From assembly GCA_947652115.1 (NCBI GenBank), contig OX393562.1, forward strand, positions 17,765,599 to 17,829,598: a stretch of 64,000 bases of DNA, written 5' to 3'. Positions 1 through 12,100 of this stretch are shown here, one piece after another (within the stretch, counting starts at the first letter, position 1; each line of letters begins with the position of its first letter). The notes below the pieces were generated by a model, which was not told the origin of the DNA, searched no databases, and saw only the letters and a program-made list of their open reading frames with translations. The stretch comes from Blastomussa wellsi (Eukaryota; Cnidaria; Anthozoa; Scleractinia; Plerogyridae). The position numbers and the translations under genes were made by a program.

Positions 1-84
1 CATCAAGCGATCACTTCTTGTTTCGTCTTCAGAGTCGCAGCTTTCTCATCCAGTACGATTGTTTTTTTCCACAACTTAACTATC

Positions 85-3000
85 ATGAGTGGAGATAAAG
101 TTGACATTCCGAGAAGTATCAGACTTCAAAAGAAAGTTTGGGAGGCAAAGGATCCAGGTAAGATCGCTTGAGACTATTGTAAATATGCTGTCCATCGATC
201 AGTTTTCAAGAACTCTGTTTGGACTAGCTAGTACTGTTTATACCTCAATGCATCCGACAGCAAAATTTGCTCCTGATTACTTAGGCTTAGATTTGACAGA
301 TCTGAATTGTTTAAGTGTTTAAAAGCTTACCGATCGAAAGTTGAATCATATTGCTGGAATCATTCAAGAAACACCGCCATCGGATGAAATGTAACACCTT
401 TTGATTTTCACCATTTGGACGTTACTCAGTCAGAAGTGTGACAGCTGAACAACCCAGACTTAACAGCATCCAAAACGAAAACAGATCAGTGTTCAAAGGT
501 ATAGCTAATCAAAACTATTAGCTCTAAATTGAAATCGTTCCAGAAAACCAGGCAATTGTGAAATTTATGACACCTTTGATCGATTCACATGGAAGCTATT
601 AGGTGGCCGAGCACAGTTTACATACTTTTTGCAACCTGTGTAGCATTTCCCTCTTATTCTACATGTGAATCTTTGAACTCTAGGTCTCCAAAATTGGCAA
701 GACATAAGTTAAAGGAGCTACGTCACAGTTTGTGCATTTTGAAAACTTTAGCATAAATTTTTCAAATAAAATCTGTCTCTCTGTAGTGTTGTTCTTCCTT
801 AGTAAACTATTATTTTGAGGTTTCCTACATTTTTAGGGCAATTTCGTTTGTCGAAAAAATGACTCAAAATATTGTGACTTAGCTCCTTTAAAAGGACAGA
901 CTTTCGAATTTTGATAGTTACGTTGACGTGTGCACTGTTGCCATGGTAACGTGACTCGTTACTCTTATTACTCACATGTAGACACTTTTTAATTAATAAT
1001 ATTTTAAAGAGCCCTAGTCAGCCACACTTGTTATCATTTACATGCAAGAGTTTCAGTATTCTATTTTACTTATCATCGAAAAAGGCAGAGGCCGACTAGG
1101 GCCCTTTAACAGGCCTATTTTTAGCTATCCGTCCTCGAAAGATAACTCCATTATTTTGAAGCATTCTGTTAGAAACAGTCTCCAAACTATTTCCAGTCTT
1201 ACTCAGTATAGTCAGATGTCAGACAACCATACCAAGCAGAAAAGCTATTTTTAACATAAAAGCTTTTGGAAGTTTTGCATAATTTACTGGCATTGAACCT
1301 TACATGTGAACAACGGTGTTGCTTTTAATTTCAGAAACCAAATCAAAAGAGTCAAAGTTTTACTTGGTTTGGTTTCCTGAGGAGCTCAAGTATTCAGTTG
1401 TTGAAGGTAAAACGATCAAGGAAGTAAACCCAAAGGCCAAAGACAGGGTGCATGTGAAAGATTGCACTGAAACATGGGATGGTGTTGTTTACACTTCAGG
1501 TATGATAAATATAAATGTTACATGTACCTGCAGTAAAAATAATTTAAGAAAGTTAATATATAAACTTTAAACAAAATTTTGAATCATTGGCTTCAAAGCA
1601 ACAATAAAAACATTCTGTATACACCACAGCCACCTTGACAGACTGCAAGTTATTTTCATGGTTGTGATTTTTTTCTTTATAAATGCATTAGGCTCCAAAA
1701 GCTTCTGCAAAGAAAAACAGCAACAACTTGAGGATGTCTGTCAGGCATTGTGCAGTGAAGATGATGGGACAACAATTGAGGAGGAAAACATAAGTGAGCA
1801 GGAAAACACAACCACAGGAGCACCATCTAAGAGAAAAGGTAAACATAAAGTAAAAGTAAAATGTGAATTAAAAACTCACAGCTTTACACACAGCTAAAAG
1901 CATGAATAGTTGTTTTATAACATTGTCGGTGGAAATTAATGTACATAAAAACCTGTGCCAGAACAAAAATTATGGCAAAGCGATTTGCTCACGTTGACAG
2001 GCAATCGGTATGCTTCACTGGATTATGGGGCACGCTTACATGAATTTTATTGCGCAGCTCTGCTACCTGTCTTGTCTCAGGAAATGAGTGTCTCATCCCT
2101 CAAGTCAAGACTCTCATCTCTCAAGACGAGATTCTTGTCTCGCAAGAGGATGGTAATTTTAACTTACCTTTGAGCTGTAGTGTACATGTAGCTATGTTAT
2201 AATAACATTTAGTTAATATACAGTAACTAAATGTATCTTTTTCAGGTACAGCAGTTGTAAAGACAGCGAAAAAGAAAAAGAGGATTGCATCACGGGGAAT
2301 TCTAGACAGTGAAAGTGAAGTGGAAGAAATAGAGGAATACACCAGCAGAACATGCTCACAAGGTATTTTACATGTACTACTGTATCATTTTGCATGTTTG
2401 GAAATTTGATAGCAGCTAGGTTATGAAGTTATTACTGGTCATGTAAGCACCTGATCAATAAAGTGATACAGTATACAACTACACAATGGTAATAAAATTA
2501 TGCTCTTATTCTTACACGATTATGTACAGTGTGTACTCTTTTGGCCTTTTTAGGCCTTCTGATTTGCACCAATCTGTTCCTGTTTATCCAGGGCAAGCAG
2601 TTAGCCTCCCACACAGATGTCCTTTGGGCTTCGTCATGCGAAGGAAGGCGTGAGGAAGCCCTACGGATGTCTACGTGGGAGGCTAACAACCAGTCTGTTC
2701 AATCACAAACAAGCTATCATAGCTTTATATTTATTTACTGTCTTTAACAAGTCATTGCAGAGTTTGTTTTGTTGCATTACAGAATTGGATTTACTCAAAG
2801 AGGAAAGCAAAAGGGTGAACAGACTACTTCACAATAAGGTAATTAGTTAGATTCATTACCAATTGTCAACTGGTTAAATACTGTACAAATAAAATAATTT
2901 CTGTTTAACATAAATATCAATATATCATTTTATTGACATGTAACAGCATTTTATCGTTTAAGGGAGAAGCAAACAAAAGCCAAAAGGTTGAGACAGAAAG

Positions 3001-4308
3001 GACAGAAGAATTAATTCTAGGACTTTACAGCCGACTAGACAAAGTGATTGAAATTCTGGAAAGAATTGCAAGGCAAAATGATCAAGAGAGTCCAATGGAC
3101 ATAAGTTCTGCCAGTGCATTTTGTTCAACTCCAATTCAGTTGCCCAGATCGGTTAAAAAGGTATGTATGCTACTGGTGACATACATGTATAAGTTGTCTA
3201 ATAGAGAGAATATATTATTTACCTTTTTTGGTAAAACAAGGCAAAATTAATGTGTGATTAATATACAGAAGATCGCTAATTTGCAGAATTCTGAAGGCAA
3301 GGTTTGTTTTTGGATTCTAGGAAAACAAAACATCAAGCTCCCCTCAAGCATCAGTTGCTCAGGAAGTTGTGTCTGTGTCTGAAGATGTTGGAACTGATCC
3401 AGAGTTTGTAAGTTCTTTACTTATACATGTTACATAGCACAGTGTTAATATACATCTGCATGTACATTGCAAATAAATATCATTCTTGCCTACACTGTAA
3501 TAAATTAACAAGTTTTTATTGTCCAGGGCCAAATGTCACTTTGTATTCAGCAATTATTTCTATGAAAAATCCCTTTCTTTTGATCACAGCGTAATTAATT
3601 GTCTCTCATCTCGACAGATCGTTGGAAATATCAATTTAATCCAGGATGTTACAGTTAGGAGCAAAAAGCCAACCCTATATGCAACAGCCTTGATGTCACA
3701 TTTATTTAGTGATGAAGAAATGAGGGAGAGCTGTGTTGAGCCAAGGGAAAATGGGAAAAAGAAGGCTCTTGACCAATCAAAGATAAATCTCATCAAAAGT
3801 AAGTAATGCATTAACATTCATGGGTAAATGGATTGTGAATCACCGGAGTGAAAATTCACATTGCCCTTTCTTCTATCAACAATAACTATACCAAAATTAA
3901 GCTGCAATTGAAAAGAATAACAATCAAATCATTGCAATAAATAAGTCGTTAATCAATAAAACAGAAACTGTATTATGGGTTCAGCAAAATAACACTTATG
4001 CATCATTTGCCTGCTGTTGAATAATGACATAAAAACAGAAACACTACAACAGCCACTTCAATCTCAAGTATGTTTCTCAGCAGATTGATTGCAAGGAAGT
4101 GGCTGTCAGTGGACATTTATAGCTGAAGTGGATATATATGGATGGGATATTCTAATTTATTTCTTTTTTACTTGCAGAGTGCATAAGGATCAAGTTTAGC
4201 GAAAAAGTTCTTGAAAAAAATTGGACTGAAATTCGGAGTTCTATGAACCAGAAGTGCTTGGACAAATTGAAGATTTTTAGGAAATTTTTGCCTGCAGATA
4301 GGGATTGA
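85..4308 (+). CDS. BEN domain-containing protein, nine exons, complete
   Basis: Exons: 85-157, 1335-1499, 1692-1838, 2246-2362, 2783-2838, 2963-3160, 3321-3407, 3618-3798, 4178-4308. All junctions are GT-AG and phases agree; the CDS is 1155 nt (384 aa). The ATG at 85 is chosen because only its frame joins exon 2 in phase; the ATG at 89 hits a stop after splicing. Residues about 25-80 form a small conserved-looking module (KFYLVWFPEELKYSVVEG). Residues about 95-165 are acidic then lysine-rich, a likely nuclear localisation region. Residues 168-235 look coiled-coil (ELDLLKEESKRVNRLLHNK; RLDKVIEILERIARQ). Residues 282-384 match the BEN fold: LYATALMSHLFSDEEM, GKKKALDQSKINLIK, then W-x-x-I and a final KCLDKLK helix. 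BEN proteins bind DNA and recruit repressive chromatin factors; here that role is inferred. Only 84 bp of 5' sequence is present, so no promoter can be described. The next gene is convergent. The exact BEN subfamily is not resolved. Confidence 0.9.
709..891. mobile_element. TTAA-bounded MITE, family 'AAAGGAGCTACGTCA'
   Basis: Intron 1 of the BEN gene. It is bounded by TTAA at 709-712 and 888-891, with inverted ends (TTAAAGGAGCTACGTCAC / GTGACTTAGCTCCTTTAA). Related copies lie at 6325-6540, 26109-26300 and 28458-28613. The TTAA ends suggest mobilisation by a piggyBac-type transposase. Confidence 0.7.
1004..1109. mobile_element. TTAA-bounded MITE, family 'AAAGGGCCCTAGTC'
   Basis: A 106-bp element in intron 1 of the BEN gene with terminal inverted repeats of about 20 bp (TTAAAGAGCCCTAGTCAGCC / GGCCGACTAGGGCCCTTTAA). 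A longer relative sits at 49968-50198. Confidence 0.7.
2601..2686. mobile_element. short inverted-repeat MITE
   Basis: Intron 4 of the BEN gene. TTAGCCTCCCACACAGATGT pairs with ACATCCGTAG-type sequence reading back to GTGGGAGGCTAA. It is 86 bp long and non-coding; short reading frames across it are shadows of the palindrome. Confidence 0.55.
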
Positions 4309-4617
4309 ATTGCATTTTGTAGATGGATTCATGAAGTCATTTAGACTGCACTCTAGTATTGTACCATTGCAAATTTTGTCAGAGCTTTCATTATCTTGAC
4401 AGTGAGAAATTGTAGATTTGGTTTCTCTTGTTTATCAACAGTTTTCAGTTTGGACACTTGAACTGTGAACACTTGACATTTTTTTACATTTTTTTAACAT
4501 TACCCAGTGTTAGCCATTCATACAAACAGAAGAATTAGCTTTCATAGGTGCTGCAAACACTAATCCTTTGGTCTAAGTCAAGAGCTCTCATTGGATAATC
4601 ATAACAAAAAATGTAAA

Positions 4618-4776
4618 AATAAATGTCAAGAGTTCACGGTTTGAGTGTCTGCACTGTAAAATTTATATGGTTTTTCAATTTCCACTTTACTTTTCTTATT
4701 AGCTTATCAGTATGTTATCGAAAAAAATATAAAAGTTAGTGAAAATATTGTAATGTTTGTTTTGGAAAATAATAAA
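4618..4776 (+). terminator. candidate polyadenylation signals of the BEN-domain gene
   Basis: AATAAA hexamers occur at 4618-4623 and 4771-4776, 310 and 463 bp after the stop codon, on the coding strand and before the satellite. The second is the better candidate because it closes an AT-rich 3' UTR-like stretch. No transcript evidence is available. Confidence 0.45.
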
Positions 4777-4887
4777 TGGTCAGTAAAAAAATAAGCATAC
4801 AGTGATTGTATACAGGGTCCTCGTTATTATAAACAATACGTTATAATTATCCCCTGTACATCATTAGGGCCTATCCTGCAAATTTAC

Positions 4888-5615
4888 CATGATCCTTATA
4901 TACAAGATCCCACAAAATGAACAGGGTCTTGTATAAGATATCCCACAAAATGAACAGGATCCTGTACAAGATCCTTCAAAATGACCAGGATCCTGTGCAA
5001 GATCCTACAAAATTACTAGGATTCCTGTATAAGATCCTACAAAATCACCAGGATCCTGTGTAAGATCCTACAAAATCACCAGGATCCTGTGTAAGATCCT
5101 ATAAAATCACCAGGATCCTGTGTAAGATCCTACAAAATCACCAGGATCCTGTGTAAGATCCTATAAAATCACCAGGATCCTGTGTAAGATCCTACAAAAT
5201 CACCAGGATCCTGTGTAAGATCCTACAAAATCACCAGGATCCTGTGTAAGATCCTGCAAGATCACGAGGATCCTGTATAAGATCCTATAAAATCACCAGG
5301 ATCCTGTATAAGATCCTATAAAATCACCAGGATCCTGTGTAAGATCCTACAAAATCACCAGGATCCTTAATAGGATCTTAATTAGGATCCTATAGGATCT
5401 TGTAGGATCCTACAGGATCTTATTTAGGATCCTACAGGATCCTATAGGATCTTACACAGGATCCTATAGGATCTTACAAGATCCTGACTAAGATCCTGTA
5501 GGATCCTACAGGATCCTATAGGATCTTAGACAGGATCCTACATAGGATCTTACAGGATCCTGGGTCAGGATCCTGTTAGGATTCTGTTAGGATCCTAACA
5601 GGATCCTACATAGGA
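4888..5615. repeat. 31-bp GGATCC-rich tandem satellite grading into a palindromic array
   Basis: The left two-thirds repeats a 31-bp unit that reads approximately AAAATCACCAGGATCCTGTG plus TAAGATCCTAC, with near-identical copies from about 5035 to 5360. To the right the unit decays into strings of AGGATCCT, AGGATCTTA and TAGGATCC words, nearly all self-complementary. It fills the spacer between the 3' ends of the BEN and CREBRF genes. Confidence 0.92.
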
Positions 5616-5639
5616 TTTCTACCAGGGATCACTTAAATA

Positions 5640-6124
5640 AAAGTAAATGACCAATAACGATTTTGCGTACGACTGGGGATTTGTGTTTGTTGATAATCGC
5701 TCCGCTTATAGCCAAATATACGTTCAATTCATACTCTAACAGAACGAGTAGTAAATATTTTTTGGTAGAATTACTCGGCTATAAGTTCTCAGTTTAATTT
5801 GGTGCAAAAATTGCTCGGCTTATAGGCGAATAAATACAGTAAAATGATTTCAACACTATTATTGTCTTGAACAAGACAAAAATAGATTTCAAACTGAAAT
5901 ATTGTAATTCAGAGGTTTATACTATTAAGGCCATTAATTTTTGACTCTTGCTGTAGGAAATGATAAAAGTCAAAATATTAAACTATAATCAAAAGAGATG
6001 GAGAAACTCCAATTGCAGCCATTTTAAACACAGATGAGATCCTGGAAAAAGGTTTTACAAAATAAAAAGCGGACTGCCAGAACCTTGGATCAATAAGTAC
6101 GCAGTTAAGTTCAGTCTGTAAAAT
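5640..6124. other. spacer, no feature recognised
   Basis: AT-rich sequence between the satellite and the CREBRF stop codon. It presumably holds the CREBRF 3' UTR on the minus strand, but no convincing polyadenylation hexamer on that strand was identified. Confidence 0.4.
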
Positions 6125-9100
6125 TTAAATTGCAAAATCTAAATTAATGCTTTCACTGAAATTATTTTGCCAATACCTACCAAATGTAGCCTTGATCAGG
6201 GATTCAACTTGTCCACTTAAGTTTGTCTTTGGAACTACAACCTTGCCCTTTAATAGAATCTCCTTCTTCACTTTGTCAATGACTTCAGTCAGGCGCTCTG
6301 TAAACAAAAATGTAACACAACCTCTTAAAGAGGCTACGCCATGGTTTGTGCAGTTTCACAAATTTAGCCCAAATTTTTCAAATTTGACATTTGCAATCCA
6401 TTTCAATCTTTCCGATCCTTAGCCATCCTTGTTCCGTTTTGGTTTAGAATTACCAGTTTTGGATTTTTCTACATTAATAAACAGGTATTTTGTTTGCTGC
6501 AAAAAAATGACTGAAAATATCAAGAGTTGTCTCTCACTGTTATAGTACTGGTATAAACCGATGCAGGATTACAGAAAAGTCGTTACAATCATTTGGGCAA
6601 AGTATGAATAGCTTTAAGGTGGCTGGAATGAATATAAACTGTCTATTTCAAAAATTAATCTCTCAGAGGTAAAAGGACTGCTTATTAACAAAGACCTAAG
6701 CTTTCCGAAAATTGATGTCAGAGGTGTGAATTCACATTTAAATTGCAGGCTCGTGAAAACAAAGATACACAAATTCTGACTTTCCTATGATATTTACAAA
6801 GAATATTTCAATTGGAGTTGGTTGATAACTAAATGGCTATAATAACTTCAGATAACCGGGTTATGATGTTATTTATTTTCCGAGATAGTGTTTTAATTAT
6901 TTTTATATGTCCTTTAACTTTAATATAAGCAGTCGTAACCTTGACAAAAATGGTACCTACGACCCGGGTATTTGTGTATCATTTCCCAAGCAATATTACA
7001 ATAAACAGGGTAAGTTTCAAGGAGAAATTATAATTCTACACTTCTCCAGCTCGATTACCTTCCTGTACCCTCTATCGCGGCCACAAAATGAGTGAATGTA
7101 TTCTGTAAAATGCGGGCTCAAAGCTGTATTTTTAGCAACACCATATTGAAGTCTCATCAGTAGACCGCTGTTCAACACCATCAAGGAAGCATTGGCCCGA
7201 TTATAGCTCAAAATAAGCCGGAAAACTACGGATTTTCTTGTTCACTTTTGGAAAAAAAACATGACATGTAAACATTTACGTAATGCATAGCAACACGTAA
7301 ATTCGACTATTGCGTTACGGATCTTATGCTGAGTTTTGTCAGCTCTCCACAAAGGTCAAATATCAAAATGGATTTTCGAAGCTGTTAAAAGCCATAATCA
7401 AGGCTCTAAAGGCAAAAGAAGACCGGACATCACATTTGAAGATCTAACATAAACGAATTGTGCTGTCTTATTCAGCAATTTCGCATAGTATGATCACATG
7501 ACGGTTTGTGAATTGATGTGAAATTGCTGTCAACATTGAGACATATTGGCTTATGACTGCGTAAAATACCACTGTAGCAACCAACTCCGGCCTATATTTT
7601 CTCGGCCTGTAGCTTGAAAGAAGCCCTCATCTCATGCGTTTGTGCTAATCTTTGTATTGTCTTTCAAACTATCAAACTTTTGGATAAGGTCAATTTTTGA
7701 CCTTCTGCCATTCCAACCACCTTAATTGGTAATGCTTTAAGAATGCTTATGATGTCATAGTGGTTACATGGAAACACCTCAACAGTATCAAAAGAACCCC
7801 CAAATTTCAGGTTTTGCCAATTATCATTAAAACTAAGTCGGTGACCTGCCCTTTTTATTTCGTCAGTATTACAAGAAACTCCACAACACAGTTTTTACCC
7901 AAACTTTTCTATTTGAATCAGTGTACTGAATGTTAACCACAATGTAAAAAATCAAGGTAGGTCACAGAGCTGCTTGGATCGGCTTACTTAATTTAAATAT
8001 TTTACACATGTTTCATTTCCATTTTACTGGGTTTCAGATGTACATCTTTAATGGAAATTTGGATCCCAAACAGATACGAGCAATGAAAGTTAACACACGC
8101 AGCTGAAAACCCTTTCGACCATCCTTAAGTCATCCAGTCCCACATTAACTATACACCGTAGTGAAAGAACTTTGGATCTGGGTTGCCACCAGGGCTTGAA
8201 ATTGCAACCGATACAGTCGCATTTGCGACCAAATTGTTCACTTTTGTGACTAAAAATTCCTCTTCAGTCGCAATTGTGCAACTATTCGTCCAAATTGAGA
8301 ATAAAATAAGAATTTTAATTCTTTTGTGTCTTGCTTATAAAGAAAATGTGAAATGTTTTGGCCAAAATCCAGTCCAATTCATCATGATATTACGTACGCG
8401 ATTCGCACGATCAGATGCCATTACACTGGTTTCTTTGTAAATATGTATCGCTGGCGCACAAGGCGCTACAACTCGCAAAAACAACAAACATCTCACGCTT
8501 GTCCTTGCCAAAGATTCAAACATTTCATAATGATACTCTGACTACTTTTGCTCAATTATGCTACCCAACAATCTAAGCTACAGCTAAAGCTTAACAAAAC
8601 GCCTGCAAACATAAAGTGTATCGAAAAGGTAAAGATGATTTTACTTGTGTTTAATTGAGTTTTAGATCAGAGATGTCCAAGATTGTGTCATTTTCTGTAG
8701 TCAGTCCTCTTCTAACTTGTCTACAAATGTAATTTAGTTTTAATGGAATCAAAAGTTTGAGAATCTACTAAATAGTGTACTGAACAGTGATTGATGAAGA
8801 TGTCGGCACATGATTCAATTGACGATCGTTTCATTCAATTCATTCAATCAATCATTTTTTTCCATCACTTAATTAACAGAAATGAAATAAAAGTTAAGCT
8901 TGTGTTGTTGCAATAGCAAAATCATAACTTATGTGCATATTGCGACTAAAATTTTCACAGCTGGTCGCAAAATATCAACCTGAATATCTTTTTAATTTCA
9001 AGCCCTGGTTGCCACTGATAATTTCCCTTTGGCAAATGGTTAATGCCATCATTAATAACAAAGTTTTTTGGAATGGATAATGCCATAATTTATCTTCTCT

Positions 9101-12100
9101 TGTTTAGGCCTGGATTACAGGTTGAATAATCTACTTAAGTTAGATTCACGCTTACATTAGGGACAGGGACATGGTCACCTTTAAGAATGAGAATTTTTCA
9201 GGAGATTTGGCAGATCAACAATATGTGAATATTTGAAGACTGAAAAAGTGTTGCTCAAATGGAATCGATCATTTACATAATCATATCATCCAGTTTAAGC
9301 AAGCAAAGGTGATTATCATACTCACGTTGCTCAAGCTCTAGTCCCTGCAACTTGACCTTGTTAGCTTCATGTTGCGCTTTCTTCTTTAATCTACAAGCCC
9401 TGTAAAAAAGAAAAGGAAATTTAGTCTTTAATATTGAAGTCATCACATAAAGTCTAAGTATTATCTGATGTTTCTAAAATGTTTAAGCGATACTCCCAAT
9501 TTCTTTTGTTTTCCAGAATATTTTTTTTATGCTCAAGATGGTTAAAACTTAACCCTTTGCCTGAAACACAGAGGTTTGACTAGTCCACTCAATAAAACTT
9601 TTAAAATCAGCCTTTGATACCCAGTTATCATTAATCCACTTTTGAAGAACTAGCTGTATTTTACTTAAAACATCTTTCATTTCTGTACTGACTGAGCTGG
9701 AGACAAAATAAAGCAAATTAGGGGAGCGAGTTAGTTAGTCTTCACTGTGAAGTATACATGAAATAATTCCTATTTGAAATGCAGATACAGATGTAGACCT
9801 CTCTCTCAAACGTGTAGCTCAGTTGGTAGAGCATTGCACTGGTATTCGCTGAGGTCATGGGTTCGAATCCCGTTGAAGCCCTGATATTTTCAGGCTTCTT
9901 TCCAATTGCTTAGATCGGAAATTCACTGCGATGATCATTCTTCACTCTCATCTACATCCACAGTTCAAATATGAATTATTTCATATACACTTTAAATTAC
10001 TTCACTCCCCATGGGAAAATACGAACTCAATAAATTGACCTAGCTCCCAATGTGTGGCTTCATATAGCTTAGTTGGTGGAGCATCACACCAGTATTGGAG
10101 GTCACGGGTTCGAATCCCATTGAAGCCCTGATTTTTTCGGGCTTCTTTCCAATTGCTTAGATTGGAAATTCACTGTGATGATCATTCTTCACTTTCATAT
10201 ACTTCACATCAAAACATACTATGTAGAGAACACTAATGATTTTATGGGTTTCAATAAAGTAAGTAGGCAGCTGGTTTGAGTAGACCAACAGACTGTCAGA
10301 ATGATTTAACGAAAAAGAAGGCGACTTCTCTGAGTAAGAAGTGTAACGTTGCCTAGTACTTACTGAAAGCACTGTTAATGCTTGGAATCTTTTAACGGTT
10401 AAAAAACCAATGAAATTAAAATGATCAATCAAACGGAATCCAAAGTAAACAGGTCTCATGTCACAAGTTCTTGATGAATAAAATTGATCGAAATAAGTCT
10501 GCAACAATTATTTTTTTAAAGGGAAAAATACAAACAACAATCCATTGTCTACTTTTTGTAAAATACATGTAGCAATATGATATGGGGCCTCCTAAAGAGG
10601 GTAATTAAATTCATTTTCTTTTTAGAATTATGAACTGTGACAAATATTGCTCCTTCTAAAATACGCTTTAGTGTTGAGCTAGCACAGAAATTTTAAGCTT
10701 AACCAGTTTTACAGGAGATTTCAAAAATCAAATCAAAGGTTTAAATATCATAAATTACTTTCATCTAATTGTCCCAGTACAACGTAAAAAGCAATTGACC
10801 ATAATTATGCCATTACCAGATTCTGCTTCAGTTGAGTTGCATTGAGAGAGCTGGATCGAGAGAGAAAATGACGCCATCTACTCACCAGTTTAATTTTTTA
10901 CTGTGAACCCAGCTAATTTGGTATGCAAAACAGCAACTTACTTCTAAAAGATTGTGCTGCATACTAATCAGCTGGGTTCACACATAATTTGCAGATCGAT
11001 CCAGCTCTCTCAATGCAACTTGACTGAAGCCGAAACATCTGGTAAGGGGCTGACCATTCAACTCTGAGGGGGGGAGGGTTGATTTTGAAAAAAAATTCCT
11101 GCAAGCACTTGTTGGAAGAAAAAAATTGCATGCAGCACAAATGAAATAGAAAAAAATTCTTGCACTACTGCAAGCAAGAAAAAATGTTGCAAAGCTATTT
11201 CATTATTCCTGGGGGGCTTTACAAAATCCCAGCAAAACTGCAACCATTCATTGTTTCATGTAATTATTTTCTATTGAAAAGGTTTTTGCAATGTCTTATA
11301 TGCATGTAATATAAGACATTATTATATACTCAACAAAACATCTTGTTTCTAATTGGCCAATTGTGAATGCATAAATAGGTTATAGAGTGCAATACGGAAG
11401 TTGCTATGGAAACACCGGGGAAGCGCCAAATTTGAACACCAAAGTGAAAAAAAAATGGCTGACAGTCGGTTTGCTTTGTCAAACCAAAACATCGTTAAGC
11501 AACTTTAAAGAAAATGCAAAAAACCAAAACACGTTGAAAGCTACACAGACCTGGTTGAATGTCTGGCAAACATGGGCGACTGAAAGAAAACTAAACCCAA
11601 AACTGGAAGAATACGAGCACGAACAAATAGTACAAAGTAGTGCGTTTTGTTGAGAATATAATAAATAAAAAATCGTATGAACCTGCTCGTGCATTTCGTG
11701 ATTTATGGTCACTCGTGATGTTTTCAAAGTTCTAAAATTGCACTATGGCTCGTGCAATTTTGAGAACTTTCAAAACATCACTCGTGCCCATAAATCACGA
11801 AATGCACACGCGTTCATACGATTTCCTATACATATTTAACATGAGAATATTGTTATGACATAATATTAAATGATTCTAAAGAATGACATTCCGAAAACAT
11901 GTAGCTATACAAGAATGATTTTGTATAGCTTACAACATTTTAAGGCTTTGCAGCTCCATATTAGAACTATTACTGCAATAACCACAGTGTAATTGTAAAT
12001 AAATTCTGTAAATGTAAACACATGACACTTTTTTGAGGGGAAAAAAATCCTGCAGAGAAACGAGGAGGGAAAAAAATATTCGGCAGAGCATTTATGAGGG

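Noticed and set aside
4888..5615. CRISPR-like regular repeats.
   Set aside because: The 31-bp units are directly adjacent with no unique spacers, the repeats are degenerate, and the genome is eukaryotic: a satellite.
9810..10130. Two possible tRNA genes (good B boxes).
   Set aside because: The anticodon arms are irregular and both are followed by the same SINE body, so they are tRNA-derived SINE heads.
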